Shown here: piece after piece, positions 11,053 to 21,353 of the stretch | Layout of the letters: the number at the start of each line of letters is the position of its first letter | How positions within the stretch are numbered: position 1 is the stretch's first letter | Source of the DNA: Lithobates sylvaticus | Taxonomy: Eukaryota > Chordata > Amphibia > Anura > Ranidae | Assembly: GCA_028564925.1 (NCBI GenBank) | Contig: CM053029.1 | Location: forward strand, 295,097,168 to 295,161,167 | Reading direction: 5' to 3' | DNA: 64,000 nt | Program-made: the position numbers and the translations under genes | Notes under the pieces: model-generated | What the model saw: the letters and a program-made list of their open reading frames with translations, nothing else | The model's database searches: none | What the model was told of the DNA's origin: nothing

Positions 11053-11854
11053 AGAAATTCTGTGACGGAAGCGCTCGGTCAGGTAAAACTACCTTTCCTA
11101 ATCGACACAGCACATTCGTCACGCTGCAATGTTAAAATGTCTTTAATGCAGCGCATTCTCTTTTTCTTTACAATGCAACAAGAATGACATCTTTTAGCTG
11201 CTCCTATTCACCCGCACTTCTCACAAACTTACTTCTTTATTACTTTGCACCATTTATACACTACATGTTTATTTTTACTCTGAACGGAAAAGAATCTTTG
11301 TTATTTTTTTACCATGATTTGTTTTTTTTTTTTTTTTGGGGGGAATACATATTTGAATGTTTTTTTTTTTTTTTTTTTGGAGGGGGGTTGTGTGTCTCAA
11401 ATTACCAAAAACACATTATTTACATTTGTATTTCTTGCTTACATTTACTAGGAGTTTGTTTGTTGTTGGTGCCCCTTGTTAATTCTACTTTAGGATTAGT
11501 GAAATGTACCTGCTTACTCAAAGAAAAACTGTCATTGTAGCAAAGTAAAACACAATAGTCAATGATTATTTCAAATCAAAAAAACCTTTATTTAGGTCAC
11601 ACCAACAAACCAAAGAGGAACGCAGCCATGGTGAAACTTGGGGAATTTGCAAAGCCTTGGCCCCCCACGGCAACCATCATTGTTCAAGCGTAGAAAATTG
11701 GGGGCCTGAGGAGTACGTATATTAAGGGGAGTGCAATCTGGTCGTGAAGTCCAAAGTATCCGGAACTGCAGCAGATGCCATCTAGGTCCCCAGGCTCTGG
11801 TACTACGAGAGGCTCCATCTTCTCTCAGACCAGACTGATTCCAGGTCGTCACTC
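11053..11854. other. Harbinger left non-coding part and 3' UTR of the MADF gene
   Basis: Contains long T-runs (about 11319-11380). A minus-strand AATAAA lies at 11587-11592, 260-odd bp beyond the stop of the MADF gene, and is a plausible poly(A) signal for it. No further coding segment was seen. Confidence 0.5.
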
Positions 11855-13073
11855 TCAGGTCTTCCTTCCACGCTTCCTTCCACGCTGTGGCTGTCGTGCT
11901 GGTGGGGTGGCAGAAGGAGGAGGAGGAGGAGGAGGAGGTGGAGCATGGTAGCTATGGCAAACATGTGTGACTGGGGTCATCTCCCCAGCCCTACCCTTAT
12001 TTAGGACATGGAGGATGAGCCCCTCACACATGTTGCGTTGCCTCACCTCCATACCCATCATTTTTGTGACAACCACCGAGCCAAAGGTCTCCTCGTCGGC
12101 GGGTGTGGCATGTAGGGAGTCTGAAGCCTCTCTTATCATCCGGAGCGCTGACTGTGCCGCATAACCCCCCCTTCTCGCCCTTTTGTACGGAGGGCGGAGG
12201 GGAGGGGTTTGGGTGTCAGTCAGGCTCCGAGGCCTAGCCCCCTCTTGGCTGCCACTACCCAGCTGGTGGCTGCCACTAACCCCTGCCTCCTCCTGACTGC
12301 CACCTTCCACAGCCACCTCCTGACTGCCACCTTCCACAGCCACCTCCTGGCTGAGGTCTTCCTGTGTAGGAAAAAGGGACATAGTTTCAGTTATTTGTTC
12401 ATCAAACACACACAATTCTCATCTAGTGACTGGTGCAAAATGTTTACAAATAGAAAACCATACAATTCTCAGCCCAGCAGTTTAGATTCTGGCCCCAAAT
12501 GTCTCCCACACCACTGTCTGTTGATATGTCAAACACGTTAGGAACTAAGCAATTGGCGATCCTGAATTAAGTGAACATCATTCATTATTCCCCTAAATGG
12601 TAGCAAAACTACTATACCTGGAACAAGCTGGGCTCCTCCACCTCTTCCAGACTGGAAGGCCCAGGTTGCTCCTCGGAAGCCTCATCAGGGGTGGGCTGTG
12701 CGCAAGGAAGCGTGGAAGGAGGAGTTGAGGTTGGCTCCGTGACATCAGCCTGGTCCTTCAGAAAATGGAGACTCTGATAGTACCAGAGCTTGGGGACATA
12801 GACCTCATCTGCTGAAGTTGCAGTTTCCTCAGACTTCACGACCTTCTTCCTCTCCCTGATATACGCACTCCTCAGGCTGCCAATTTTCTTTCTAATATCA
12901 TCAACAGTTGCCGTGGGGAACCTTGGCTTGACAAATTCCACAAGTTCCTCCAGGGCTGCGTGCCTCTTTGGTTTGTTGGTGTAATGTGGGTGTATACCCT
13001 GCCACAATATGGGAAAATCCCTGTATTTGGCAATGAAGAGGGGGAGAAAACTCATGTCGTTGAATCCCTTCAT
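11855..13073 (-). CDS. Harbinger-encoded MADF-domain protein, two coding exons
   Basis: Coding exon 1 runs 13073 to 12618 (152 codons). Exon 2 runs 12361 to 11855 (168 codons plus stop), joined in phase 0 across CAG/GTATAG and a TTTTTCCTACACAG acceptor, giving 320 aa. A MADF domain spans residues ~9-105 (FPILWQ, then KKIGSLRSAYIRERKK, then PKLWYYQSLHFL). MADF domains are Myb/SANT relatives that bind DNA. The rest is acidic and serine/proline-rich, then a basic patch (KRARRGG), a short conserved-looking block (RQRNMCEGLILHVLNKG), a run of prolines and a basic tail RGRKRGRK that may be a nuclear signal. A non-coding first exon ending at 13208, with acceptor at 13082-13084, is likely, so the first ATG in exon 2 was taken as start. 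No lesion seen. Its role, perhaps helping the transposase find its ends, is inferred. Confidence 0.85.
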
Positions 13074-13081
13074 ATCAATCT

Positions 13082-13386
13082 CTGCAAGACACAACAACAC
13101 ACAAAACCCTCAAAATTATGTCAGGCTAAACTCTCCTAATCTTCTCCATAAAGAAGCCTCAAGTTCAAATCAGTCTAGGCTAGTTATGTACCAACGTTAA
13201 ATTGTACCTTCGTTTGTAGCGATCGTCTCGTGTGAGTTTTCTCTCCCCTCGTCTCCCAGATCGTGGCTACGACACAGGCGTGTGACGTTTTATATACACT
13301 GCGCATGCTTCAAACTCCGCCCGCCCCTGACGATCTTTCTCGTCTATTCCCCACCCCTTCTCTTTACGGCGTAGTGGGGAGAGCAC
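13082..13386. promoter_or_regulatory. Divergent promoter region between MADF and Myb-like genes
   Basis: The two genes point away from each other across about 300 bp. The centre is CpG-richer than its surroundings and has TTTATATACACTGCGC near 13290 and a CCGCCCGCCCC GC-box-like stretch near 13320. A splice donor GTACAATT at 13207 marks a probable untranslated first exon of the MADF gene. Start sites are not defined. Confidence 0.5.
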
Positions 13387-14732
13387 ATGGCGGGGACACA
13401 GCAGGTGCGCCACAAATATCCCACCAACGAGGAGGAGGACGAGGAAAGTCCGGAGGCAGAAACGTCCCGATCCCGGAACCTGAAATTCAAGGCCTCCAAT
13501 ATGTCATTTGGAGAAATGTTGGAGATGGTGGACATATTAAAGAGGAGCGACTATGATGGGAAGTATGGGCCTTACCTCAACCCCAATGTCCGCAAGGCCA
13601 AGATCATGTCTAAAGTTGTGAGAAGGCTGTACAATAATTTTGGGGTACAACGATCCAAGGAGCAACTCAGGAAACGCTGGTCAGACCTGAAACTGAGGGA
13701 GGCCGATCAGTACAGAAAGATCAAGAGAATTCTTCAAAAAAGTAAGTAGTTGTGTTTTGTGTTTGATTTCTTGCTTGCATACTGCTCCATTGTGTTTTGA
13801 TTTTTACCAAGTTGTACATTCCAAAATGGCCACTTTCAGGTTCGTCTGTGCATTCGATCGTACTCAGCCTCGATCTTTCTGCCACTGTCATGGTCGTGTG
13901 TGCATTCGATCGTACGCAACCTCGATCGTTCGGCCACTTATAATACGATGTTTGGTGTTTTTTTTGGGGAAAGGAAGTTTGTTCTCACTAGAAATGTCAT
14001 CAAGAATGTAAAGCCAATTTATTCAATGTAAAGGAGAGGTCACTCAGTAGCTGTTTACCCATCTGGACTCTAGAGCACTAGTGCTGGGACACCCAAACCC
14101 CCTTTTTATTATGCTTTTCCACACATGTGCTCCAGTGGATACTAGAGGGGGGTCTCCATCACACAAACTTCTACCAAAAAGCTAGTCAGTTTAGCACCTT
14201 TACAAAGTGACTTCATTCATGTAGTTGACATTTGTAACTGGCCAAACTAAAATAGTGTCCGTCACTTTCAAGCAATGTTTGTCATTTCCTATTTCTGCCC
14301 TCAATAGCTTGTGTTGCTAAATCTTCCTTTTGGACATTCTCATAGGGGAGCGAAAACTTGGGCCGTCTGAGGAAACCCCCAAACCAACACCTACCAAAAA
14401 AGGGGAAAGAGCAGAAGCAGAGGAGGAGGAGGAAGGAGAGATCATCGAACTTGGAGAAATTGTCACCACAACAGGTGAGTGTGGGAGAACACAGCTACTG
14501 GTAAGCTAATCCATGTATGGCTGCCTCATTTCCAACACCCCATTTTTTTTGTTTGTGGTTTTTAGGTGACGTGGATGTTGTGGAAGAAAAATCGCACTTT
14601 ACCACAGAGAGTGCCCACGTACTCATCGGAGAGATAATGGTCTGCAATCGAGATCTAGATTACATAAAGCAAAACATCAATGATGTTCAACAAAAATTGA
14701 AGAACATCATTGATGTTTTAGGAAAAATATGA
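13387..14732 (+). CDS. Harbinger-encoded Myb/SANT-like protein, three exons
   Basis: Exons 13387-13741, 14346-14474 and 14566-14732 join in phase 1 at both junctions, with donors GTAAGT and GTGAGT and acceptors CATAG and TTTTTAG. They give 216 aa ending in TGA. Residues ~37-118 form a Myb/SANT-like trihelix (FGEMLEMVDILKRSDYDGKY, then NNFGVQRSKEQLRKRWSDL), the type that accompanies Harbinger transposases and helps bring them to the nucleus and ends. Exon 2 is a lysine/proline then glutamate-rich linker. Exon 3 (IKQNINDVQQKLKNIIDVLG) is predicted coiled coil. AATAAA at 15331-15336 is a plausible poly(A) signal. No stop or frameshift was found. The gene is divergent from the MADF gene and convergent with the transposase. 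Confidence 0.86.
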
Positions 14733-14804
14733 AAAAGCACCAAGTAATTTACACACATTTGTGCCAGCTTCTGAACACATTTGCAACTTAAAAACTGTGT
14801 GAAA

Positions 14805-15055
14805 TTTGGAACATGCACACATTGTGTCCACATGTGCTAGCTCCCATCATGGTGGATGAATGGCAACGTTTTTTTGGGGGTGCAAACACTTTACGAACTA
14901 CGAAAGTGGTTGTGGTGAAGGGGTTGCACCCCCAAAAAACGTCCATTCATCCCCATGATGGAAAATGGCACTTTTGAAGCTTCTAGGCATGTGTTTTACC
15001 ATCTAATGACCATTTTCAGAACCAAATTGTGTGCATGTTCCAAATTTCCACTTTT
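14805..15055. repeat. Imperfect inverted repeat downstream of the Myb-like gene
   Basis: The outer arms GGAACATGCACACA and TGTGTGCATGTTCC enclose inner arms with GGATGAATGG, ACGTTTTTTTGGGGGTGCAA and its complement TTGCACCCCCAAAAAACGT. The whole could fold as a ~250-bp hairpin in the 3' UTR. It could be a small foldback insertion. Confidence 0.75.
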
Positions 15056-15369
15056 CGGGGGTGACCCCCCCCCATGTGATGAAGGCAAGATCAAACACAC
15101 TTTGAACATATAGTCATGTCTGATCTTGTCTTCACTTTACAAAGTTGAACTTTCCTACTTCATAGGTTCTGCTTAGCTCCATGCCTGGTTTTACCAATTG
15201 CGTAATCTTTGTAAATAATGTTGTAAATAACCAAGATGTTGTCAGTTTTGGCGTGAAGATTGTAAACGCACTTGTGAATGTTTTCCAAGTAAACTTTTTT
15301 ATTTTTCAAAATGTGTGGCTTCCTTATTTAAATAAAACAATGCATTATGTATGTAAAATGTAAAGGATA

Positions 15370-15500
15370 TGGGGGGCAATGGGTGTTATTTACTAAAGGC
15401 AAATCCACTTTGCACTGCAATTTCCTTTCCCAGGGAACTTTTTCAATGCACTTGTAGAGCATAGCGGATTTGACTTATGTAAATGACACCCACAGTGCTT
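15370..15500. repeat. MITE fragment (GTTATTTACTAAAGG family)
   Basis: GGGTGTTATTTACTAAAGGC with an inverted partner ending TGTAAATGACACCC. A related longer copy lies at 36140-36390. Inserted in the non-coding gap between the Myb-like and transposase genes. Confidence 0.6.
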
Positions 15501-15805
15501 TGTACGAAAACACGGAGCACAGCATTTTGGAGAATACACACATGTCAGACCTGGTGCTGAAAAGGAGTATTTTGGGTGTCAGTTATGCAGGACAAACCTT
15601 CTCTAGACCAAAGATTAGGTAGCAAACACACATGAGAATAATCTTTTTGGGAAGAAGAGACTGTTACCTCCTTTTGCCCAGAAAGTGCATTACCACTGTC
15701 GAAGGCAAAGGGAAAAAATGACAAAGTAAAATAAGCTAAAAAGAAGACTGAAATGACAAGAAATCAGAGGTTGGTTAAAATATCAGATTTATTAAAAAAT
15801 GCCTC

Positions 15806-17961
15806 TCACACATCGTCAGGCAGAGCAATGGCCCCCCTACCCACAAAGTATTCCATATATTGGTCCCGGACCACGCGGGCATTGAGAGGGGGCAAGCCTG
15901 GACGTGCCACTCGAAGGGCTGTGAGGTCCGCATTTGGAGGGCCCTCCACATCTGGGCCAACGGGCACCACATAGTTCCTGTTATGTCTTTTGAGGAAGTT
16001 GTGCAATATGCAACAGGCAAGAACTATGTGGTTCAGTTTGTATTCCGCCAAGTTAAATGCCGTCAGGAACAGGCGGAAGCGGCTGGCCAGGATGCCAAAA
16101 GCGTTCTCCACCACTCTTCTGGCTCTGGACAGCCTGTAGTTGAAGACCCTCTGGTCCGGGGTGAGGGTCCTCATCGGGAACGGCCTCATCACATGGGGAG
16201 TCAGCGCAAACGCTTCATCTGCGACAAAGACGAAGGGGAGTCCTTCGGCATTCTCCTCTGGAGGTGGCAAGCACAGACTGCCACTTTGGAGACGCCAGTA
16301 GAACTCCGTGTGCGTAATGGCCCCACCATCCGATATCCGGCCGTTCATCCCCACGTCCACATACATAAACTCGTATGTTGCCGACACCACCGCCAACATC
16401 ACTACACTATTAAACCCTTTATAATTTTAATAGTAGGACCCCGAGTTGGGCGGTGGGACGATGCGGACGTGTTTCCCATCAATTGCCCCTCCGCAGTTAG
16501 GAAAGTCCCAACGGCTGGCAAAGTGGGAGGCCACAGTCTGCCATTCCTGTGGCGTGGAAGGGAACTGTGGAGTGAAACAAGAAAAAAAATTAGTCACTTT
16601 GCACCTAAACATTGCAAGCAGATTAGACAATCAACATCTTGGAACAAGAGCATTGTATAAAATTGGAGGCTGGAAAGTATTTACACAGAAAAGTAGAGGC
16701 TCCCCTTCACAGATTACTCACCCCCCCATCAATCCCCCCACTTCTGATGGGACATTGGCAATAACTATGGTTTTGGGGGGGGGGGGGGGTGGTGGACAGG
16801 TAACCCTCTGCACTTCATTGATTGGCAAATGGCTCAATAATGTGGCCTAGTTTGGCCAGACCCTCTGTACTTAACACTATTGGCAGGCCACAGGAAAGAT
16901 CAAATAGCATTTCCCCCCCCCCCAAAAAAAGGCAGGCACAGTGTGACATTATTAAATTACCAAGCAAGCTAATAGGAGGGAAAGAAGACAAAAAAATAGG
17001 AAATGGAATGTATGGAGGCAGTCCCTTGCACTACATGCTTTGCTGAATTCATCCCTAAAGATGCGCACTATAAAGAGGTAGGTATATAGTGTGTATGGAC
17101 CTTGGGAAAGCCAGCAGATAAAGGATTGGTACCATCTGACAGAGCAGTTGGGGGAGGGGGTTCCTAATGAGTTTGCCCCCCCCCCCCACCAAAAGAACAA
17201 AAAAAGGGGGCTCTACATGAAGTAAACCACACAGCAAACATTTGTGCATATTTTAGGGGGTGTTTTGGGGCAAACAATACTATGCAGCAGACAAAAGACA
17301 TTGCTTAAGTGAGTAGGCCATAGGTGTCTATTGGGGCAGAAGAGCATGCTGGTGAGGTAAGTGAAGGGAAAAATGCATGAAGGAGAAAAGGGGCACAGCA
17401 TATTAGAACATATTGCAATCATGGTAATTAGGGAAGGAGGTCAAAAATACAAGTCATTAGCAAACAGAGCATACATAGAAGGGAATAGTAAAGTATAAAT
17501 GTTACCTTAATATAGTCCTCCTGCAGGACCTGAATGATGGCAGAACAGGTCTCTGGAATAATGATTCCCAGGGCCTGGGGAGAGATACCTGAAGAGAACT
17601 TCAAATCCTGAAGACTTCTCCCTGTCGCCAAGTACCTCAACGTGGCAACAAGCCTCTGCTCCGGAGTAATGGCTTGTCTCATGCAGGTATCCTGCCGGCT
17701 GATAAAGGGGGTCAGCAAAGCCAAAAGACGGTGAAAATCGGGGTCCGTCATCCTGAGAAAGTTCCTGAAATCATCAGGATTATTCTCCCGGATCTCACGA
17801 AGCAAAGGCATGTGCGAGAACTGGTCACGCTGAAGCAACCAATTCTTGGTCCACATACTCCTCATCACTCTGTTCATGGACGGGTCTTGGGTCAAAGCTA
17901 AAAGCCCGACACCAATTCCGCGTACAGCACGAACTCGGCGACGAGTACGCACGGGAAACAT
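15806..17961 (-). pseudogene. Harbinger DDE transposase, two exons, single in-frame stop
   Basis: Exon 1 is 17961-17506 (152 codons, donor GTAACA). Exon 2 is 16564-15806 (acceptor TTTCACTCCACAG), joined in phase 0 to give 404 codons, the usual size for this family. Exon 1 has a helix-turn-helix-like block (LQDLKFSSGISPQALGIIIP). Exon 2 has the DDE_Tnp_4-type core: GGAIDGKHVRI (D181), YVDVGMNGRISDGG (D222), VADEAF (D268) and RRVVENAFGIL (E305), with D268-E305 at D35E-like spacing, then LNHIVLACCILHNFL. Codon 198 is TAA (16429-16427), where the family normally has an aromatic residue before NYKG. No other lesion was seen, so inactivation looks recent, or the stop could be a sequencing difference. 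A minus-strand AATAAA at 15788-15793 lies just past the stop codon. Confidence 0.88.
16565..17505 (-). other. Intron of the Harbinger transposase
   Basis: 941 bp with GTAACA donor and polypyrimidine-CACTCCACAG acceptor on the minus strand. It contains several G or C homopolymers (about 16777, 16912, 17176). No element ends or coding segments were seen. Confidence 0.75.
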
Positions 17962-18337
17962 CGCTCAGAAGGTCACAAAAGGTCGGCTGGTCAGAACGGA
18001 CAAACAGAAAGCACCGATAAACAGCAAGGCCTGAAAGAACGAAGTGAATACCAGCAACGAGCAGACAATAAGCAGTGCAAATCAAAGCGTCCTATATCAA
18101 GATATAGGCCGCAATGACCAACAAATGCGAACTGACTACACGCACTAATAAACAGATACGCACGACAAGCACAAACTGAAGAGCAGTAACGATCTGAGTC
18201 AGAAAACTGAGAAGCGCGAATCTTAAGTCACCAAACTTCCACTAACTCTCGATAAACACGGGATCAGCAGAAGGAGCCCAACGGGTGCCTGACGTGGTGC
18301 TGAACTTCCCTTTTGTAATCTCGTGGACGACGACTTA

Positions 18338-18475
18338 CGTCACGACGTTCTTCCGGACCGGATATTCCGACAACGTAGTCCGACCGTGTGTACGCAACGA
18401 CAACATCGGACAAAGTACGTCGGACAAAGTCCGACCGACCTGGTCCGCGGATTGTCCGAGCGTGTGTATGGGGCT
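18338..18475. promoter_or_regulatory. Right terminal/subterminal region of the Harbinger element
   Basis: 138 bp shared with the family A MITEs (CGTCAC-ACGTTC, ATTCCGACAACGTAGTCCGA, CGTGTGTACGCAA, CATCGGACAAAGTACG, CCTGGTCCGCGGATTGTCCG). At least five GTCCGA/TCGGAC hexamers are present. The outer 20 bp are the inverted partner of the left end. Confidence 0.75.
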
Positions 18476-18478
18476 TAA

Positions 18479-19501
18479 GTCTTGTAAACACATTCCCCAT
18501 CGAAATAAATTTTGTAATGTTTTTACATAGAATAGATTTGAAGAACGTACATTCATTTTTGCTTTACTAGTCCTGGTGTATGTGTTGGAGATGTGAACAG
18601 GACAAAAAGTGAAGGAAATCTAAGATTTTACATTTTTGAGTGCTACACAAACAGAGGAGAATTCTCTCAATTTTGATACAAGTTCTGGTAATAACTGTAA
18701 AAGGTGGGATTTCACCAAATTTTTGCAGAAATGTCTTCTCATTTCCTTTGTCTTTGGGAAATCTTCCTGGTGGGGAAAAGCCTTCCTAAGGTTTTGTCTG
18801 CTCCCCCTGAACTAGAAAAATAAAGCGTTGGCTGGAGTTCTACTTTGTGTTTTTTGCCTTTTCAAATCAAATTAAATCGTATTATAGCCTCTGTTGCCCA
18901 AATTATCCTTTATATGTATAGTGTCATGAGCTTTGCATTGCTTGAGATTATCAAATCTAGGAGATCATAATTTATGGTTGGGCCTTCTATAAACTGTCCC
19001 AAAAACTTCTCACTTGTTGCTGTTCCGTTATCATACCAGTCAATTTCAATGTTACTAAAATCTCTAAATTCTTACTACTAACACAGCCTGTGCATTATGA
19101 AGGTACCAGAATATGTTCATACTGTACATCAACCTTTCATAATCAGGGGAGAACTGAGCATGAGACATCTACCCACTGGGCAGTTATCAATAACTTATGT
19201 TGGTCTGGTGGCCCTGAGTGGAAATGCTCCCCCTCTCAGACATCGATCAGAGTGGGACACACAGATAATGACACATGGTGAGTATTATATCGCTATCTTC
19301 TGACTACTTCGATCTGTGATCACAGCCCTTGGTAGAAGGAAGTCATCCAGCACCAGCTTCCTTTGTGGCTCTGAGATGTCATGTGAATTGAATTGCCAAA
19401 AGCCACAAAGGAAGCTGATGCTGGAAGATGTAAAAGACATGTCACAATAAACCATACCAGTTGGAACATTTACCTTTCACTATACTCACCAATTACACAT
19501 G
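18479..19501. other. No gene seen; small hairpin at 19344-19430
   Basis: About 18790-18850 is a dispersed repeat tail with AATAAAGCG. 19344-19430 is a short inverted repeat (CCAGCACCAGCTTCCTTTGT versus ACAAAGGAAGCTGATGCTGG). No coding exon was recognised. Confidence 0.4.
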
Positions 19502-21290
19502 TGAATGAATTAATTATTTGTATAGCGCTGCAACTGCGAACTGAATCGCCTCGAGGTGCTTCATCCGACGTGCATTGATTCCTTCTTAGAAGACGTGGGT
19601 CTTGAGTTTTTACCTAAAGGCCCGATGGTTTTCTTCCAAGCGGATGTTTGTAGGTAGAGCGTTCTATAGCCGTGGTCCTTGGACTGCAAATCTTCGTTCT
19701 CCCCTTGATTTGTACCGGGACTTGGGAATGAGGAGGAGGTTTTGGTTGGTTGATCAGAGGTTGCGATTGGGAGTGTAGTGTTTTATTTTTTCGCATAAGT
19801 ATTGAGGAGCATCTCCTTGTGTGCATTTGTGGGTCAGGCAGAGAGTCTTCAATGGGATCCGATCCTTTACGGTTAGCCAGTGTAGGATCTTCAGGGAGGG
19901 GGAGATGGATTCCCATGTTTTTTTTCTCGTGACTAGTCTTTCTGCCGTGTTTTGAACGACTTGTAGGCGTGCAATCTGGAATTTAGGTAGTCCTATGTAG
20001 AGGGAGTTTGCGTAGTCGAGACAAGAGTTGATGATTGTTCCTACCACTATTGCTTTTTCCTTTTCTGGAATGAAGGGGATGAGTCTACGTAGCAGGCGTA
20101 GAAGATGGTAGGATGCGCTGACTACTGATCCTATTTGTGCGTCCATTGACATTTCTGAATCGAAGATGACTCTGAGACTTATGGCTTTTATGCTTAGGGG
20201 GATGGTCTGTCCAAGGATGGTGGGTGGAGTCCATGGGGTCGTAGATTTAATATTTCGGTTTGCATTTAGGAGAAGGAGTTCTGTTTTTGATCCATTAAAG
20301 CGGAAGTAAACCCATCGATTTAACAGTTTAAAAAAAAAAGGCATGCCGGGAATGCTAACTGCACATTGGCTGTGCTCTCAACCAAACAGTCAAACTATCC
20401 AATGGCTGGTATCATAATGGATCACATGTGCAGCACCGTGGCAGTTGAAGATTAAACAGAGGCAAAGATGGCAGGTTCCTTGGCTGAAAACGATAGGGGG
20501 GTTTACTTCCACTTTAAGTTTGAGGGAGCTCGTGGACATCCAGTCATCTATTGATGTGAGGCATTTTTCTAATTCCTGATATTGGTCTTTTTGTCCGGGG
20601 ATCCGAAGGTAGAGTTGAGTATCATCCGCATATGAGTGGAAGCATAGGTCTGATTTGCTGATGATTTTGAGGAGTGGACGGATGTAAATGTTGAAGAGCA
20701 CGGGTGACAAAAGTGATCCTTGAGGGACTCTATAGGAGACTGTGCGAGATTTAGAGGTGAAGGCTCCAAGTTTCACTGTCTGTGACCGATTTCCTAAGAA
20801 GGAAGTGAACCATGGTAGGTCTGTGACTCCTGCTACTTCTTTGAGGCGGATGAGTAGAGTGTTGTGATCCAGTGTGTCGAACGCTGCACTAAGGTCCAGG
20901 AGCACCAGGAGACATGATTCTCTGTCATCTGCTATTTTGAGTGGAAGCCTGATTGCAGAGGGTCCAGGAGGTTGTGTGTGTCCAGATGGAGTTGAAGCTG
21001 TTGTACTATTGCTTTTTCCATATTCTTGGAGATGGTGTTCAGGCTATTTATCGGTCTTCGGTGGTTAGGGTCTTTGGGGTCCAGGTTGGGTTTCTTTAGG
21101 AGGGGTTTGACTATGCCTTGCTTGAGGGAGTTCGGAACAATTCCTTCTTTGAATGACTGATTTATGAGTAGGTGCCAGGATGTCGGAACATTCTTTCAGA
21201 AGTTTTGTGGGGATGATATCATTGGGTGATGTGCTGTCTCTGAGGCTTCTGATGATGTTTTTGGTGGTGTCTGTGGCGATCGGGGTCAGC
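19502..21290 (-). mobile_element. L2/CR1-group LINE, 3' part of the RT ORF and tail
   Basis: Minus-strand reading frames give a Jockey-superfamily reverse transcriptase: LLDLSAAFDTLDHNTLLIRL (motif A), VPQGSLLSPVLFNIYIRPL, HSYADDTQLYL (catalytic ADD) and, after a MITE insertion, GSKTELLLLN, then CLDYANSLYIGLPKFQIARL and LKILHWLTVKDRI. The 3' end, AGCGCTATACAAATAATTAA on the minus strand, is an L2-like tail at about 19510-19540. Upstream of 20905 the frame is broken (pieces such as NMEKAIVQQLQLHLDTHNLL lie in another frame). The copy is 5' truncated and interrupted at 20299-20513. Confidence 0.88.
20299..20513. mobile_element. TTAA-target MITE inside the LINE
   Basis: 215 bp with ends AGCGGAAGTAAACCC and GGGTTTACTTCCACT and a perfect TTAA on each side (20295-20298 and 20514-20517), the piggyBac-type target. 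The LINE reading frame resumes on the other side, which proves the insertion boundaries. Confidence 0.88.
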
Positions 21291-21353
21291 GAAAAAAGTG
21301 TGGTGCAGTTTTTTTAGTAGGTAAAGGAAGTTCTAAAAGTTGCACATAACAGC

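Larger units (their letters stand above)
10829..18475 (-). mobile_element. Near-complete PIF/Harbinger DNA transposon with three genes
   Basis: 7647 bp bounded by AGCCCCATACACACGGTCGG and a matching CGAGCGTGTGTATGGGGCT end. From left to right it encodes a MADF-domain protein (minus), a Myb/SANT-like protein (plus) and a Harbinger DDE transposase (minus). The flanks are TTA on the left (10826-10828) and TAA on the right (18476-18478). They form a mismatched TWA target pair, or a matching TTAA pair if the terminal A/T is counted as target. The 224 bp at the left end and 138 bp at the right end are shared with the family A MITEs. Only one coding lesion was found, a stop in the transposase. Strand is given for the transposase. 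Confidence 0.9.

Noticed and set aside
16427-16429. Possibility that the TAA in the transposase lies in an intron rather than in coding sequence
   Set aside because: The frame is continuous and similar to the family on both sides (GSYY before, NYKG after) with no donor/acceptor pair, so a true in-frame stop is simpler.
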